Assembly (NCBI GenBank): GCA_963696405.1
Contig: CAVOJY010000006.1
Coordinates: 496,001-560,000 of the forward strand
Source of the DNA: CAVOJY01 sp963696405
GTDB taxonomy: Bacteria > Chloroflexota > Limnocylindria > Limnocylindrales > CSP1-4
Direction of reading: 5' to 3'
Length of the DNA: 64,000 nucleotides
A program made the position numbers and the translations under genes. Of this stretch, positions 1-7,076 are shown piece after piece (the stretch's first letter is position 1; every line of letters begins with the position of its first letter). The notes below the pieces were generated by a model. The model was not told where the DNA came from. It worked only from the letters and a program-made list of their open reading frames with translations, and ran no database searches.

Positions 1-1477
1 CTGCCACGAGATCGGGCTTGACCCTCCCGTCCACCGTGGGCCCGCGCGAGCTGTAGGGCTCGATGACGTTGGGGCTCGCGACATCGACGGCCCCCACCGC
101 GAGCATCCCCGCGTTCCGGCTGTCGGGGCCGCTGGGGAGGGTGCCGTCGGGAACCCGGTACTGGAGGTCGGCCTCGTACACCAGCACCTGCATCCTGGAG
201 GTCGGTTGACCTGCCGCCCGGCGCACCGAGATGTCATAGGTCCCGGTAAGGGGCGCTTCGAAGGAGAAGAACTCGGTTGGGTTTGCGGCCGCGGGCTGCG
301 GGTCGTCTCCGCACGCAAGCGGATCGACGCCGTCCGCCTCGTAGATGCACACGTCGTAGTCGTTTGAAGAGGCGCCCCATGGGTCTGCCCACCGGAGGGC
401 GACGCCGATGGTGTCGCCCGACCGGAGCTGAACCCGGTTCGACTCGTCGCTGCCGCTGAACTCGAGCCACCGATCGCCGTCACCGTCGAGCCAGGGACCG
501 GCCCAGCCACTCAGGCCGTGGTTGCCGGCACTGTTGACCCAGAGCGCGCCACCGGCGACGGCCCGGTCGATCGTCGCGTAGATGGAGTCGGGACGGGGAC
601 TGGTGCCGTCGCCGGGTCCATGGAATTTCTGGTACGCCCACGACGCGTTGATGATGCGGACCCCGTTTGCGGTCATCCATTCGACCGTGGCCCGGTCATC
701 GAGGGACGAGACGGGGTTCGCAACGTACAGCTCGGCACCGACGGCCGTGGAGAAGGCCGACTCCGCTACGGCAGTACCGTGGCTGGAGTCCCTCTCGCAG
801 GCCGACAGGGAGTCGGAGAACGTGCCCGCTGCGGAATAGCAGCGTCCATGGACCTGGGCCGGCAGCGATGACCCGAGGCGCGTGGACAGGCCCACGAACC
901 CGCTGTCGATGATCCCGATCTTCACGCCCGCGCCGGTGAAGCCCGAGGCCGTCCACGCCGGCGCGCCGTGCAGGGCCGCTGCATCCGCAAGGGTCGCGTG
1001 GGCGGCCCGCCCGCCGATGGGTTCCACCGACCGGATCCCGACCAGGCGCGCCAGATCCGCCAGCGCCGCGACCGGCACATACGCCTCGATGATCGGGTCG
1101 AGCCGGTTCGCAAGGTCGCCACCCAGCGATCGGACAGCTTCGACGACGTCGTCACCGCGTCCCGGCTCCGCGGTGATCGAGATGGCCACGCGGGTGCCAG
1201 TCGGCCCTGCGTCGGTGATCATCCCGGCGAGCGACGCCCCGCTCCCTGCGGCCGTGCCCCGCCGGCCGTCGGTCGCCGCCTCGGCCGCCGCCTCGGCCGC
1301 GACGCCGGCCAGGCCCCCGTGCAGGACACGTGCAAGCTCAGCGGGTGGGCGGGGGAGTGTATGCCTCACCCGGTCAGGCTCGCGGGCAACCACGGGCTGC
1401 GGGATGACAACGGAGAGCAGCAGCACGGCAGCGGCAGACATCGCCGCCAGTCGCGCGACCGAGCCGGAGTGGGACAT
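1..1477 (-). CDS. Secreted S8 subtilisin-like serine protease, 3' end outside window
   Basis: The frame is open from an ATG at 1477 down to the window edge, about 492 codons, with no stop. Residues 1-33 form a signal peptide (short basic start, AAMSAAAVLLLSVVI core, cut near VVA-RE). After a pro-region comes the catalytic Asp motif VKIGIIDSGF, then the His motif DSSHGTAV, then the SSRGPTVDGRVKPDLVA stretch that normally sits just before the catalytic Ser loop. The GTSxAxP Ser motif itself would lie beyond position 1 and cannot be seen. The protein should be exported and act outside the cell on protein substrates. A second secreted subtilase lies at 22175-24077. The Asp-His pair and the SSRGP motif make the family call secure; substrate and C-terminal architecture are unknown. 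Confidence 0.88.
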   Translation of the reverse strand, partial: MSHSGSVARLAAMSAAAVLLLSVVIPQPVVAREPDRVRHTLPRPPAELARVLHGGLAGVAAEAAAEAATDGRRGTAAGSGASLAGMITDAGPTGTRVAISITAEPGRGDDVVEAVRSLGGDLANRLDPIIEAYVPVAALADLARLVGIRSVEPIGGRAAHATLADAAALHGAPAWTASGFTGAGVKIGIIDSGFVGLSTRLGSSLPAQVHGRCYSAAGTFSDSLSACERDSSHGTAVAESAFSTAVGAELYVANPVSSLDDRATVEWMTANGVRIINASWAYQKFHGPGDGTSPRPDSIYATIDRAVAGGALWVNSAGNHGLSGWAGPWLDGDGDRWLEFSGSDESNRVQLRSGDTIGVALRWADPWGASSNDYDVCIYEADGVDPLACGDDPQPAAANPTEFFSFEAPLTGTYDISVRRAAGQPTSRMQVLVYEADLQYRVPDGTLPSGPDSRNAGMLAVGAVDVASPNVIEPYSSRGPTVDGRVKPDLVA

Positions 1478-1617
1478 GCTCTGCCTCCCTGACTGCGGGC
1501 AACGGGCAAGCCGTGCCGAGCCAGCATAGGTGGACGACCCAGCTCGAAGAAGTGCTGTTGGACCTGCTGCCGACGACGCTGCAGCCGGGCGGACCATCCC
1601 GTGGGCCGTGGCCGGAC

Positions 1618-2388
1618 TCAGCCGGTCTTGCGGGCGCGCAGGAAGACGGAAGGTCCGGGGGTGAACGCGCCGAGGAGCGGCTGGAGCGGCCGCTCGATGG
1701 CAGCGAGCCAGCCCGGGCGGACGTGCCGGCTAACCGCCGGGAAACGGAAGAGCGAAGCCGTGAGCTGACGCTGAACGACGAACCCCGACCGGCGAAGGAG
1801 CCGGCGGACCTCGACCGGGTGGCGGTCGAAGTGAAGCGGGCGATACTCGAAGGGCTCGAGCGTGTGCGGCGACCACGACTGGCGGCGCAAGGCGTACTTC
1901 GCCATGGCCTTCAGGTGACGCTTGTTCGCGAATTCCAGGACGAGGATCCCGTCCGGACGAAGGATGCGGGCGAACTCCCGGAACACCGCCCCCGGATCGG
2001 TGAGATGGTGGACGACCCGGACGCAGACGACCGTGTCGAAGCGGCCGTCCTCGAACGGCAGGTGGTAGGCGTCGCCAAGGACCGCGCTGATGCGCGGCTC
2101 GCCGGCGAACTGAGCGCGGGCCGCCTCGACGTGCACCTCGGATGCGTCAAGCAGGACGATCTCGAGGTAGCCCAGGTACTCGTTCGCCAGCCGACCATAA
2201 CCCGCTCCGATCTCCACGATCCGATCGCCGGCCGGCGGCAGGAGCCGGCGGATGGCGATCCGGTCGGCACGATCCTCGTAGTGGCGATCGGCCCAGAAGA
2301 CATCGCGGTAGGCGAGGTCGGGATAGGCTGGGATCTCGTGGTTGGTGATCGTGGCGGTCGTGGGGGGCCCGGCCCCCTCGGGAGCCAT
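1618..2388 (-). CDS. Class I SAM-dependent methyltransferase
   Basis: 256 aa from an ATG at 2388. The frame stays open upstream, but that extension is low-complexity and crosses a likely -10 (TACAAT, minus strand, 2414-2419), so the internal ATG is preferred. The SAM-binding motif I is VEIGAGYGRLANEY, followed by an acidic strand end (VLLDAS) and a motif region DTVVCVRVVHHL. ILRPDGILVLEFANK is the usual post-motif helix and strand of the UbiE/Methyltransf_11 group. Size fits a single-domain small-molecule methyltransferase. The substrate cannot be told from sequence. It is a single gene, transcribed toward the protease at the left edge. Confidence 0.85.
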   Translation of the reverse strand: MAPEGAGPPTTATITNHEIPAYPDLAYRDVFWADRHYEDRADRIAIRRLLPPAGDRIVEIGAGYGRLANEYLGYLEIVLLDASEVHVEAARAQFAGEPRISAVLGDAYHLPFEDGRFDTVVCVRVVHHLTDPGAVFREFARILRPDGILVLEFANKRHLKAMAKYALRRQSWSPHTLEPFEYRPLHFDRHPVEVRRLLRRSGFVVQRQLTASLFRFPAVSRHVRPGWLAAIERPLQPLLGAFTPGPSVFLRARKTG

Positions 2389-2640
2389 CGGGTCGGTGCC
2401 TGGCACGGGCCGCATTGTACGTGGGCATACTCGCGCACCCTGGCGGACGACGCGAAGGCACCCCTTGCGGGCTGCGGGTCCGGCGGTTGCCACATTCCCA
2501 CTGCTCGGGACCAGGGCAGGCGGGACGCGCTCCCGGACCGGTCGCGTGACGGTCGGGTGAACCCGCGCAGCAGCCGCTGAGCACGGGACCCGGGCCACAG
2601 CAGTCCGCGTCGTACGCTCAGGATCTTCCTGGCCCTACCC

Positions 2641-2778
2641 AGGTCCCGCCTGATGGGAAGCTGGCAGAACAGGCTCCCGGGGGCGCCCCGGCCCGGTCCG
2701 AAGTCCCGCGTGATGGGAACCTGACCAGAACGGGCTCCGGGGGCATCCGAGCGGGGTCCGAAGTCCCGCCTGGTGGGA
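2641..2778. repeat. 60-nt intergenic tandem repeat, about 2.3 copies
   Basis: Units start at 2641, 2701 and 2761, exactly 60 nt apart; the third is partial. Each opens with AGTCCCGCcTGaTGGGA-like sequence holding a TCCC/GGGA dyad and ends with GGTCCG. The array fills most of the 449-nt gap between the divergent methyltransferase and PHP genes. Frames through it in both directions look non-coding. Role unknown; a protein-binding site array is possible. Confidence 0.75.
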
Positions 2779-2825
2779 TCCGACAAGGAGCGGGGCCGTG
2801 GGCCACACCTCCCGCCCGGACCGGC

Positions 2826-2831
2826 TACCCT
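2826..2831 (+). promoter_or_regulatory. -10 hexamer (TACCCT) of the PHP gene
   Basis: TACCCT ends 6 nt before the ATG at 2838, so transcription would begin at or next to the start codon. No convincing -35 is seen. Confidence 0.4.
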
Positions 2832-2837
2832 CCCGAT

Positions 2838-3740
2838 ATGCCGATCCCCTTCCCGCTCGACGCCCACCTCCACACGAACCTGTCGCCCGACGCCGACGTG
2901 CCCATCGACGCGTACGCCGCCCTCGCGCGCGAGAGGGGCATGTCCGAACTCCGTATCACGGATCACGTGGACTTCGACCCGGGCGACCCGGCATACGCGT
3001 TCACATCGTTCGACCTGCGCGAGCGGACCGTGCGCGAGGCGGCCGAGCGGTGGGCTGATTCGCCAGCGATACGTTTCGGTGCCGAGATCACCTACGAGCG
3101 CCGTCTCGAGGATGACATCTGCGAGCACCTCGCGCACCACCGGTACGACTACGTCATCGGCTCGGTGCATCCCTCTCTCCGAAACCCCATGCGCTCTCCC
3201 AGGGACACGGCCGAGTGGTGCGCGGGCAAGACCCACCGGGAGGCGAGCGCCTGGTACTGGGACGAGGTGGAGTCGGCCATCCGGAGCGGGCTCTTCGACA
3301 CGATCGGCCACCTCGACTTCGTGAAGCGGTACATGCAGGTTCCGCTCGGCCCGTTCGAGTACGCGCCGCACGCCGACATCTACGACCGTTTGCTGACCGC
3401 CCTGGTCGAGACTGGGACGGCGCTCGAGGTGAACAGCTCGGGCCTCCGGCAGGAGCCCGCCGAGGCATACCCGGGACCGCTGGTCGTCGAGCGCTTCCGG
3501 CAGCTCGGCGGGGAGCTGGTCGTCGCCGGCAGCGATGCTCATCGCATCGAGAGCTTCGGCTTCGGCCTGCGCGAGGCGTACCGCTCGATCGCCGCCTCGG
3601 GCTTTCAGTCGCTGAGCTTCCGGCGAAGCGAAGGCCGCATTGCGGTCGAGATGTCGCGCGCGATCGTCGCGCGGGTCACGGAGACCGGGTCGGGCGAGAT
3701 TGTCACGTACGGGCCGGGAGCCGACCTGGGGCCGGGCTGA
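2838..3740 (+). CDS. PHP-domain phosphatase, histidinol-phosphatase (HisJ/HisK) type
   Basis: 300 aa. The N-terminus DAHLHTNLSPDA is PHP motif I (HxH metal ligands). ITDHVDFD gives motif II, GSVHP a further His ligand, and GSDAHRIESFGF the terminal Asp-x-His metal motif. Length and motif order match the histidinol-phosphate phosphatase branch of the PHP superfamily, which hydrolyses L-histidinol phosphate with a trinuclear metal centre. No other his genes are in the window, so another phosphoester substrate is possible. The stop overlaps the ATG of the next gene by one base (TGATG), so translational coupling to the MBL hydrolase is likely. A -10 hexamer sits 6 nt before the ATG, which suggests a leaderless transcript. 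Confidence 0.85.
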   Translation: MPIPFPLDAHLHTNLSPDADVPIDAYAALARERGMSELRITDHVDFDPGDPAYAFTSFDLRERTVREAAERWADSPAIRFGAEITYERRLEDDICEHLAHHRYDYVIGSVHPSLRNPMRSPRDTAEWCAGKTHREASAWYWDEVESAIRSGLFDTIGHLDFVKRYMQVPLGPFEYAPHADIYDRLLTALVETGTALEVNSSGLRQEPAEAYPGPLVVERFRQLGGELVVAGSDAHRIESFGFGLREAYRSIAASGFQSLSFRRSEGRIAVEMSRAIVARVTETGSGEIVTYGPGADLGPG

Positions 3741-4693
3741 TGGCCGCCATGAAGGCCGCGATGAAAGCCGAGTCCGCTCGGCCGATCGAAGCCGCTCCGT
3801 CGCTCCGGCTCACCGTCATCGGCTGCGCGGCCGCCTGGAGCACCCGCCCGGGGCGAGCCTCTTCGTGCTACCTCGTCGAGATCGGGGACGATGCGCTCGT
3901 ACTCGACATGGGCCAGGGCTCCTTCTCGCGGCTGGCAGCTCGGCGAGACCCGGGCTCACTACGTGCCGTCCTCATCAGCCACCTCCACGCCGACCACTGC
4001 ATCGACCTCATCCCCCTGCGCCACTACCTGAAGTACGCGGCGCCACCTGGGGCGGCGCGGACATCAGGCGGCACCAGCGCACGCGTCAAGCCATTGACGG
4101 TGGCGATGGCGGACCCGCATCAGGAGCGCCCACACCAGGAGCACCCGCGACAGGAGGACCCGCGTGACGCGAGGCTCGAGCTGCACGGGCCGGTCGATCT
4201 CCCCGCCCGGTTCGACGACTTCGCCCGCGAGGCGCACCTGCTCGCACCGCTTGCCTTCCACCCGCTGGTGAGCGGTCCGCTGCGGCTTGGACCGTTCGAC
4301 ATCACCGTGGGACGCGTCACTCACGCGGAACGCAGCTTCGCATTCCGGGTCGCGCCGGCGAGACGAGCCGGCGAGCGGCGCAGTCCCCCCGGCCTTGTGT
4401 ACTCGGGCGACTGTGGCGATCCCGCGGACCTCGTCCCGCTGGTGCGGCCCGGTGACACGCTTCTCGCTGAGGCGTACTGGGGGGCCGGGCCCGGGGTCCC
4501 GGAGGCGCACCACCTGGATGCCGCCGGCGCCGCGCGCGCCGCAAGCGAGGGTGGGGCGGCCCGCCTGGTCCTCACGCATCTCCAGGACGGCTTCAGCGCC
4601 TCCGCGGCACGCCGTGCGGCCCGGGCGTTCTTCGGCGGGGAGATCCTGGTCGCCAAGCCGGGCCTTGTTGTCGAGGTCCGCTCCGGCCGCTGA
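3740..4693 (+). CDS. MBL-fold metallo-hydrolase
   Basis: 317 aa from the ATG that overlaps the PHP stop. SHLHADHCID is the HxHxDH zinc motif at about residue 80. LVYSGDCGDPADLV supplies the later metal Asp and VLTHLQDG the final His region. This pattern resembles ribonuclease Z/ElaC-like and cyclic-phosphodiesterase-like MBL proteins. An unusual insert at about residues 110-155 is rich in His, Gln, Pro and Arg, with a short repeat (HQERPHQEHPRQEDPRD), and looks like an expanded loop. The overlap with the PHP gene suggests the two hydrolases act together on a phosphorylated substrate; this is inference. A strong hairpin follows. Confidence 0.83.
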   Translation: MAAMKAAMKAESARPIEAAPSLRLTVIGCAAAWSTRPGRASSCYLVEIGDDALVLDMGQGSFSRLAARRDPGSLRAVLISHLHADHCIDLIPLRHYLKYAAPPGAARTSGGTSARVKPLTVAMADPHQERPHQEHPRQEDPRDARLELHGPVDLPARFDDFAREAHLLAPLAFHPLVSGPLRLGPFDITVGRVTHAERSFAFRVAPARRAGERRSPPGLVYSGDCGDPADLVPLVRPGDTLLAEAYWGAGPGVPEAHHLDAAGAARAASEGGAARLVLTHLQDGFSASAARRAARAFFGGEILVAKPGLVVEVRSGR

Positions 4694-4750
4694 GACGGTC
4701 CGCCGGGCATTTCGGGCCTGGGGCGGGAAACGCCCAACGTCAGCCACGCG

Positions 4751-4789
4751 GAACGGCGGGCGCCCGTCAGGGTCAGGCGCCCGCCGTTC
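4751..4789. terminator. Bidirectional hairpin terminator between convergent genes
   Basis: Perfect 14-bp stem GAACGGCGGGCGCC (4751-4764) / GGCGCCCGCCGTTC (4776-4789) with an 11-nt loop. It lies between the MBL gene (plus) and the Ig-like surface protein (minus). There is no clear U-tract, so either strand may use it. Confidence 0.75.
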
Positions 4790-4899
4790 GGGGGGGTCGG
4801 GGAGGGCGGGACCCTCCACCGGGGTGTATGCGGGTTCGCGGGTCCTCTGCCCGCCGCGCATCTACGCGCGCTACAGGTCGGCCCGGCCGACCACCGGGG

Positions 4900-6705
4900 C
4901 TACTGCTTCCTGATCCGCTTCGGCAGCGGGCTCACTGCGAGCATGCCAGCCGAGACCAGGCCGAGGAGAGCCACGAAGAACACAAGCGAGCCGGGCGATG
5001 CCCCGCCATCCGAGGTGCCGCCGATGCCGCTGACGGATGTCTCGGGCATGGTGCTGGCGCTCGGGGCGGCTGTGGGCTCAACCGATCCGGACGGCGCCGG
5101 CGTCAGTTCCGGCGTCGGGGTCGGGGTTGGCGTGGGCGTGGGGGTGAATTCAGGTGTTGGGGTCGGGGTTGGCGTGGGCGTCGGGGTGGGGGCCGAATCG
5201 GTACCCACCGTCACGGGCTCGCCGCAGATATGGGCCACGGCCGCGTTCTTGGCGTCGCCGCTGTAGAGCGCGGACCAGCGATAGGTGCCCAGGCTGGTGA
5301 GAGCCACCGGGTTGGTGGTGGCCACGCCGTTTGCGAGGTTGACCGACTGCTGGAAGACCGGCGAAGCCTGGCAGGTCGGGTCGCTCGGCGGGTAGAGGTA
5401 GAAGGTCACCGAACCCGTCGGGCTGTCGCCGCCTTGCACGTAGGCAGTGTCGGTAATCGACGCGCCAAGCTGGACCTGGCTCGCCGAAGGCACCGTGCGG
5501 ATGGTCGGCACCGCGAGGTTCACGTAGACGAACTCGTCGCACGCGCTCCAGGCCGGCTCGTTGTTGGCGTCACCGCCCCAGTACGCCCGCCACGAGTACG
5601 TCCCCGCGGCGTTGAAGGCGTGCTGGGCGCTCGCGGAGGCGCTGCTGATCGCGCCTTCGACATAGACCGACTCGCCCTGGCACGCGTTGCCGGCGTAGAT
5701 GTAGAAGCCAACCGACCCGGTCGGGTTGTAGGCGTTCGAGATGGTCGCGGTGTCGGTAACGGTGGTGCCGATCGCTACCGAGAGCGCCTTGCTGCCGGGG
5801 CCGCTGCCGACCGACAACAGCGTGTCGATGGAGGGTTCGGCCTTCGTCACGACGACCTGTTCCTCCTGGCAACCGCTGCTGGCCGGGTTGTTGTTGCTGT
5901 CACCCGAGTAGGCAGCGGTCCAGCGATACGTCCCGACAGCCGCCGTGGTCCAGCCGGGCGAGGTGTTGTACCCGCCGTTGCCGCTGACGGTCACGCTCTC
6001 GGTGTACACCGCTCCGCCGTCGCAGCTGGGGCTGCTCGGGGGATAGAGCCTGAAGGTGATGGTGCCGGTGGGGCTGTTCCCGCCTGCCAGCGTGGCCGAG
6101 TCGTTGAGAACGACGCCGATGAAACCGCCGGCCGAGGGCGTCGTGCTGATCGTCGGCTGGCACAGGATCTTGGTGGTGGCCGTCTTCACGGCGAGTGGCA
6201 CCGTCACTGGTGTCGCTGGCGGCCCGCCGGGAGCAGCATAGGGCAGCCAGACGTACTGGCTCGAGGAATCGGTGCTGTTCGACACGATCCCGCAGGGGTT
6301 GCCCGAGGCTGGGGCGGTCACGTGCACCGACTTCGACTTCTTGCTGCTGTCGCGCCCATCGAGAACGCCCCAGTCGCAGGTGAGAACCCCAGAAGCGATG
6401 GAACACCCGCTCGAGCCAGATGCGATCGACCACACAAAACCAGCGGGGAGTGTGTCCTTGAGTGTCACCGACTGGGTGAACCAGTCGCTGTTCGCCGTCG
6501 CGGTGATCGTGAAGCCGATCGTCCCCGGCGGGGTCACCGAGGCGGCATCCGCCGTCTTGGTGAGCGTCACGGCCGGGTCATGGTGGGCGAAGACCGCCGC
6601 CGGAAGAACGAGGAGCAACAGCAGTGCAGCCGTTGCCGCGAGCACCAGGGGCCGACGCCTTCCGCCGGGCGGTGAGGCTCCCGGATGGGCTGAACCTGTT
6701 GACAT
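4900..6705 (-). CDS. Secreted, membrane-anchored DUF11/Ig-like repeat protein
   Basis: About 601 aa from the ATG at 6705, chosen because GGGAG lies 8 nt upstream and a signal peptide follows at once (RRRPLVLAATAALLLLLVLPAAVFA). First comes a DUF11-like domain (TLTKTADAASVTPPG...; VTLKDTLPAGFVW), then roughly three Ig-like beta modules with the recurring pattern DSATLAGGNSPTGTITFRLYPPS and Cys pairs. A Thr-Pro/Glu-Phe-Thr-Pro linker follows, then a C-terminal membrane helix (SLVFFVALLGLVSAGMLAV) and a basic end (KRIRKQ). No LPxTG motif is present. The likely place is the outer face of the cytoplasmic membrane or cell wall. The last ~1,150 bp of coding sequence is almost identical to the neighbouring gene at 7077-9125. 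Ligand unknown; adhesion or surface-layer support is a guess. Confidence 0.8.
   Translation of the reverse strand: MSTGSAHPGASPPGGRRRPLVLAATAALLLLLVLPAAVFAHHDPAVTLTKTADAASVTPPGTIGFTITATANSDWFTQSVTLKDTLPAGFVWSIASGSSGCSIASGVLTCDWGVLDGRDSSKKSKSVHVTAPASGNPCGIVSNSTDSSSQYVWLPYAAPGGPPATPVTVPLAVKTATTKILCQPTISTTPSAGGFIGVVLNDSATLAGGNSPTGTITFRLYPPSSPSCDGGAVYTESVTVSGNGGYNTSPGWTTAAVGTYRWTAAYSGDSNNNPASSGCQEEQVVVTKAEPSIDTLLSVGSGPGSKALSVAIGTTVTDTATISNAYNPTGSVGFYIYAGNACQGESVYVEGAISSASASAQHAFNAAGTYSWRAYWGGDANNEPAWSACDEFVYVNLAVPTIRTVPSASQVQLGASITDTAYVQGGDSPTGSVTFYLYPPSDPTCQASPVFQQSVNLANGVATTNPVALTSLGTYRWSALYSGDAKNAAVAHICGEPVTVGTDSAPTPTPTPTPTPTPEFTPTPTPTPTPTPELTPAPSGSVEPTAAPSASTMPETSVSGIGGTSDGGASPGSLVFFVALLGLVSAGMLAVSPLPKRIRKQ
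5003..6151 (-). repeat. 1,149-bp duplicated coding segment, copy A
   Basis: Aligns without gaps to 7162-8310 at a constant offset of 2,159. I count about four mismatches (5032, 5542, 6022 and 6139 by eye). It spans the Ig-like modules and the Thr-Pro linker of both surface proteins. Identity at silent positions indicates recent duplication or gene conversion. Confidence 0.9.
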
Positions 6706-6986
6706 GTTTGTGTCTCCCTGTCTGTGGCTTCGGCGGATCCCCGCGAGTGCGGCGTCCCCGGTTGTGTCGACCCCGGTGTCCCCCGCCAACCGAGCGAGGG
6801 ATCGTAACAGGGAGCAGGACCTTTGTCACTAGTGTTTTGATCCATTCGGCCTATCCGGCAGTGACGAACGACATGTTCCGGTGACACCGCGCACCGAGCC
6901 TCGCCAAGGGCGCGGCTCGCCTGGGCGCGGTGTGGCCCAGGACATCCCTCAGTCGTCCGCGCCGCACGTCGCGGCCGAGATGAAGA

Positions 6987-7020
6987 AAGACGGGCGCAGG
7001 TTCAGGCCTGCGCCCGTCTT
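6987..7020 (-). terminator. Rho-independent terminator of the 7077-9125 gene
   Basis: 14-bp perfect stem AAGACGGGCGCAGG / CCTGCGCCCGTCTT with a 6-nt loop. Read on the minus strand it is followed by TTCTTCATC, a U-rich tail. It lies 57 nt past the surface-protein stop and separates the twin genes into different transcripts. The remaining 6706-6986 gap holds nothing else I recognise. Confidence 0.8.
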
Positions 7021-7076
7021 CAAGCGGCGGGGAGAGTTCGGGGTCCCCTCCCGCGCCCGGGAACTACATCAGCTGC

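Noticed and set aside
5101..5200. Possible CRISPR-like or minisatellite array
   Set aside because: The repeat is the Thr-Pro linker read on the other strand; there are no spacers. The same holds for 23447-23632 and 44730-44940.
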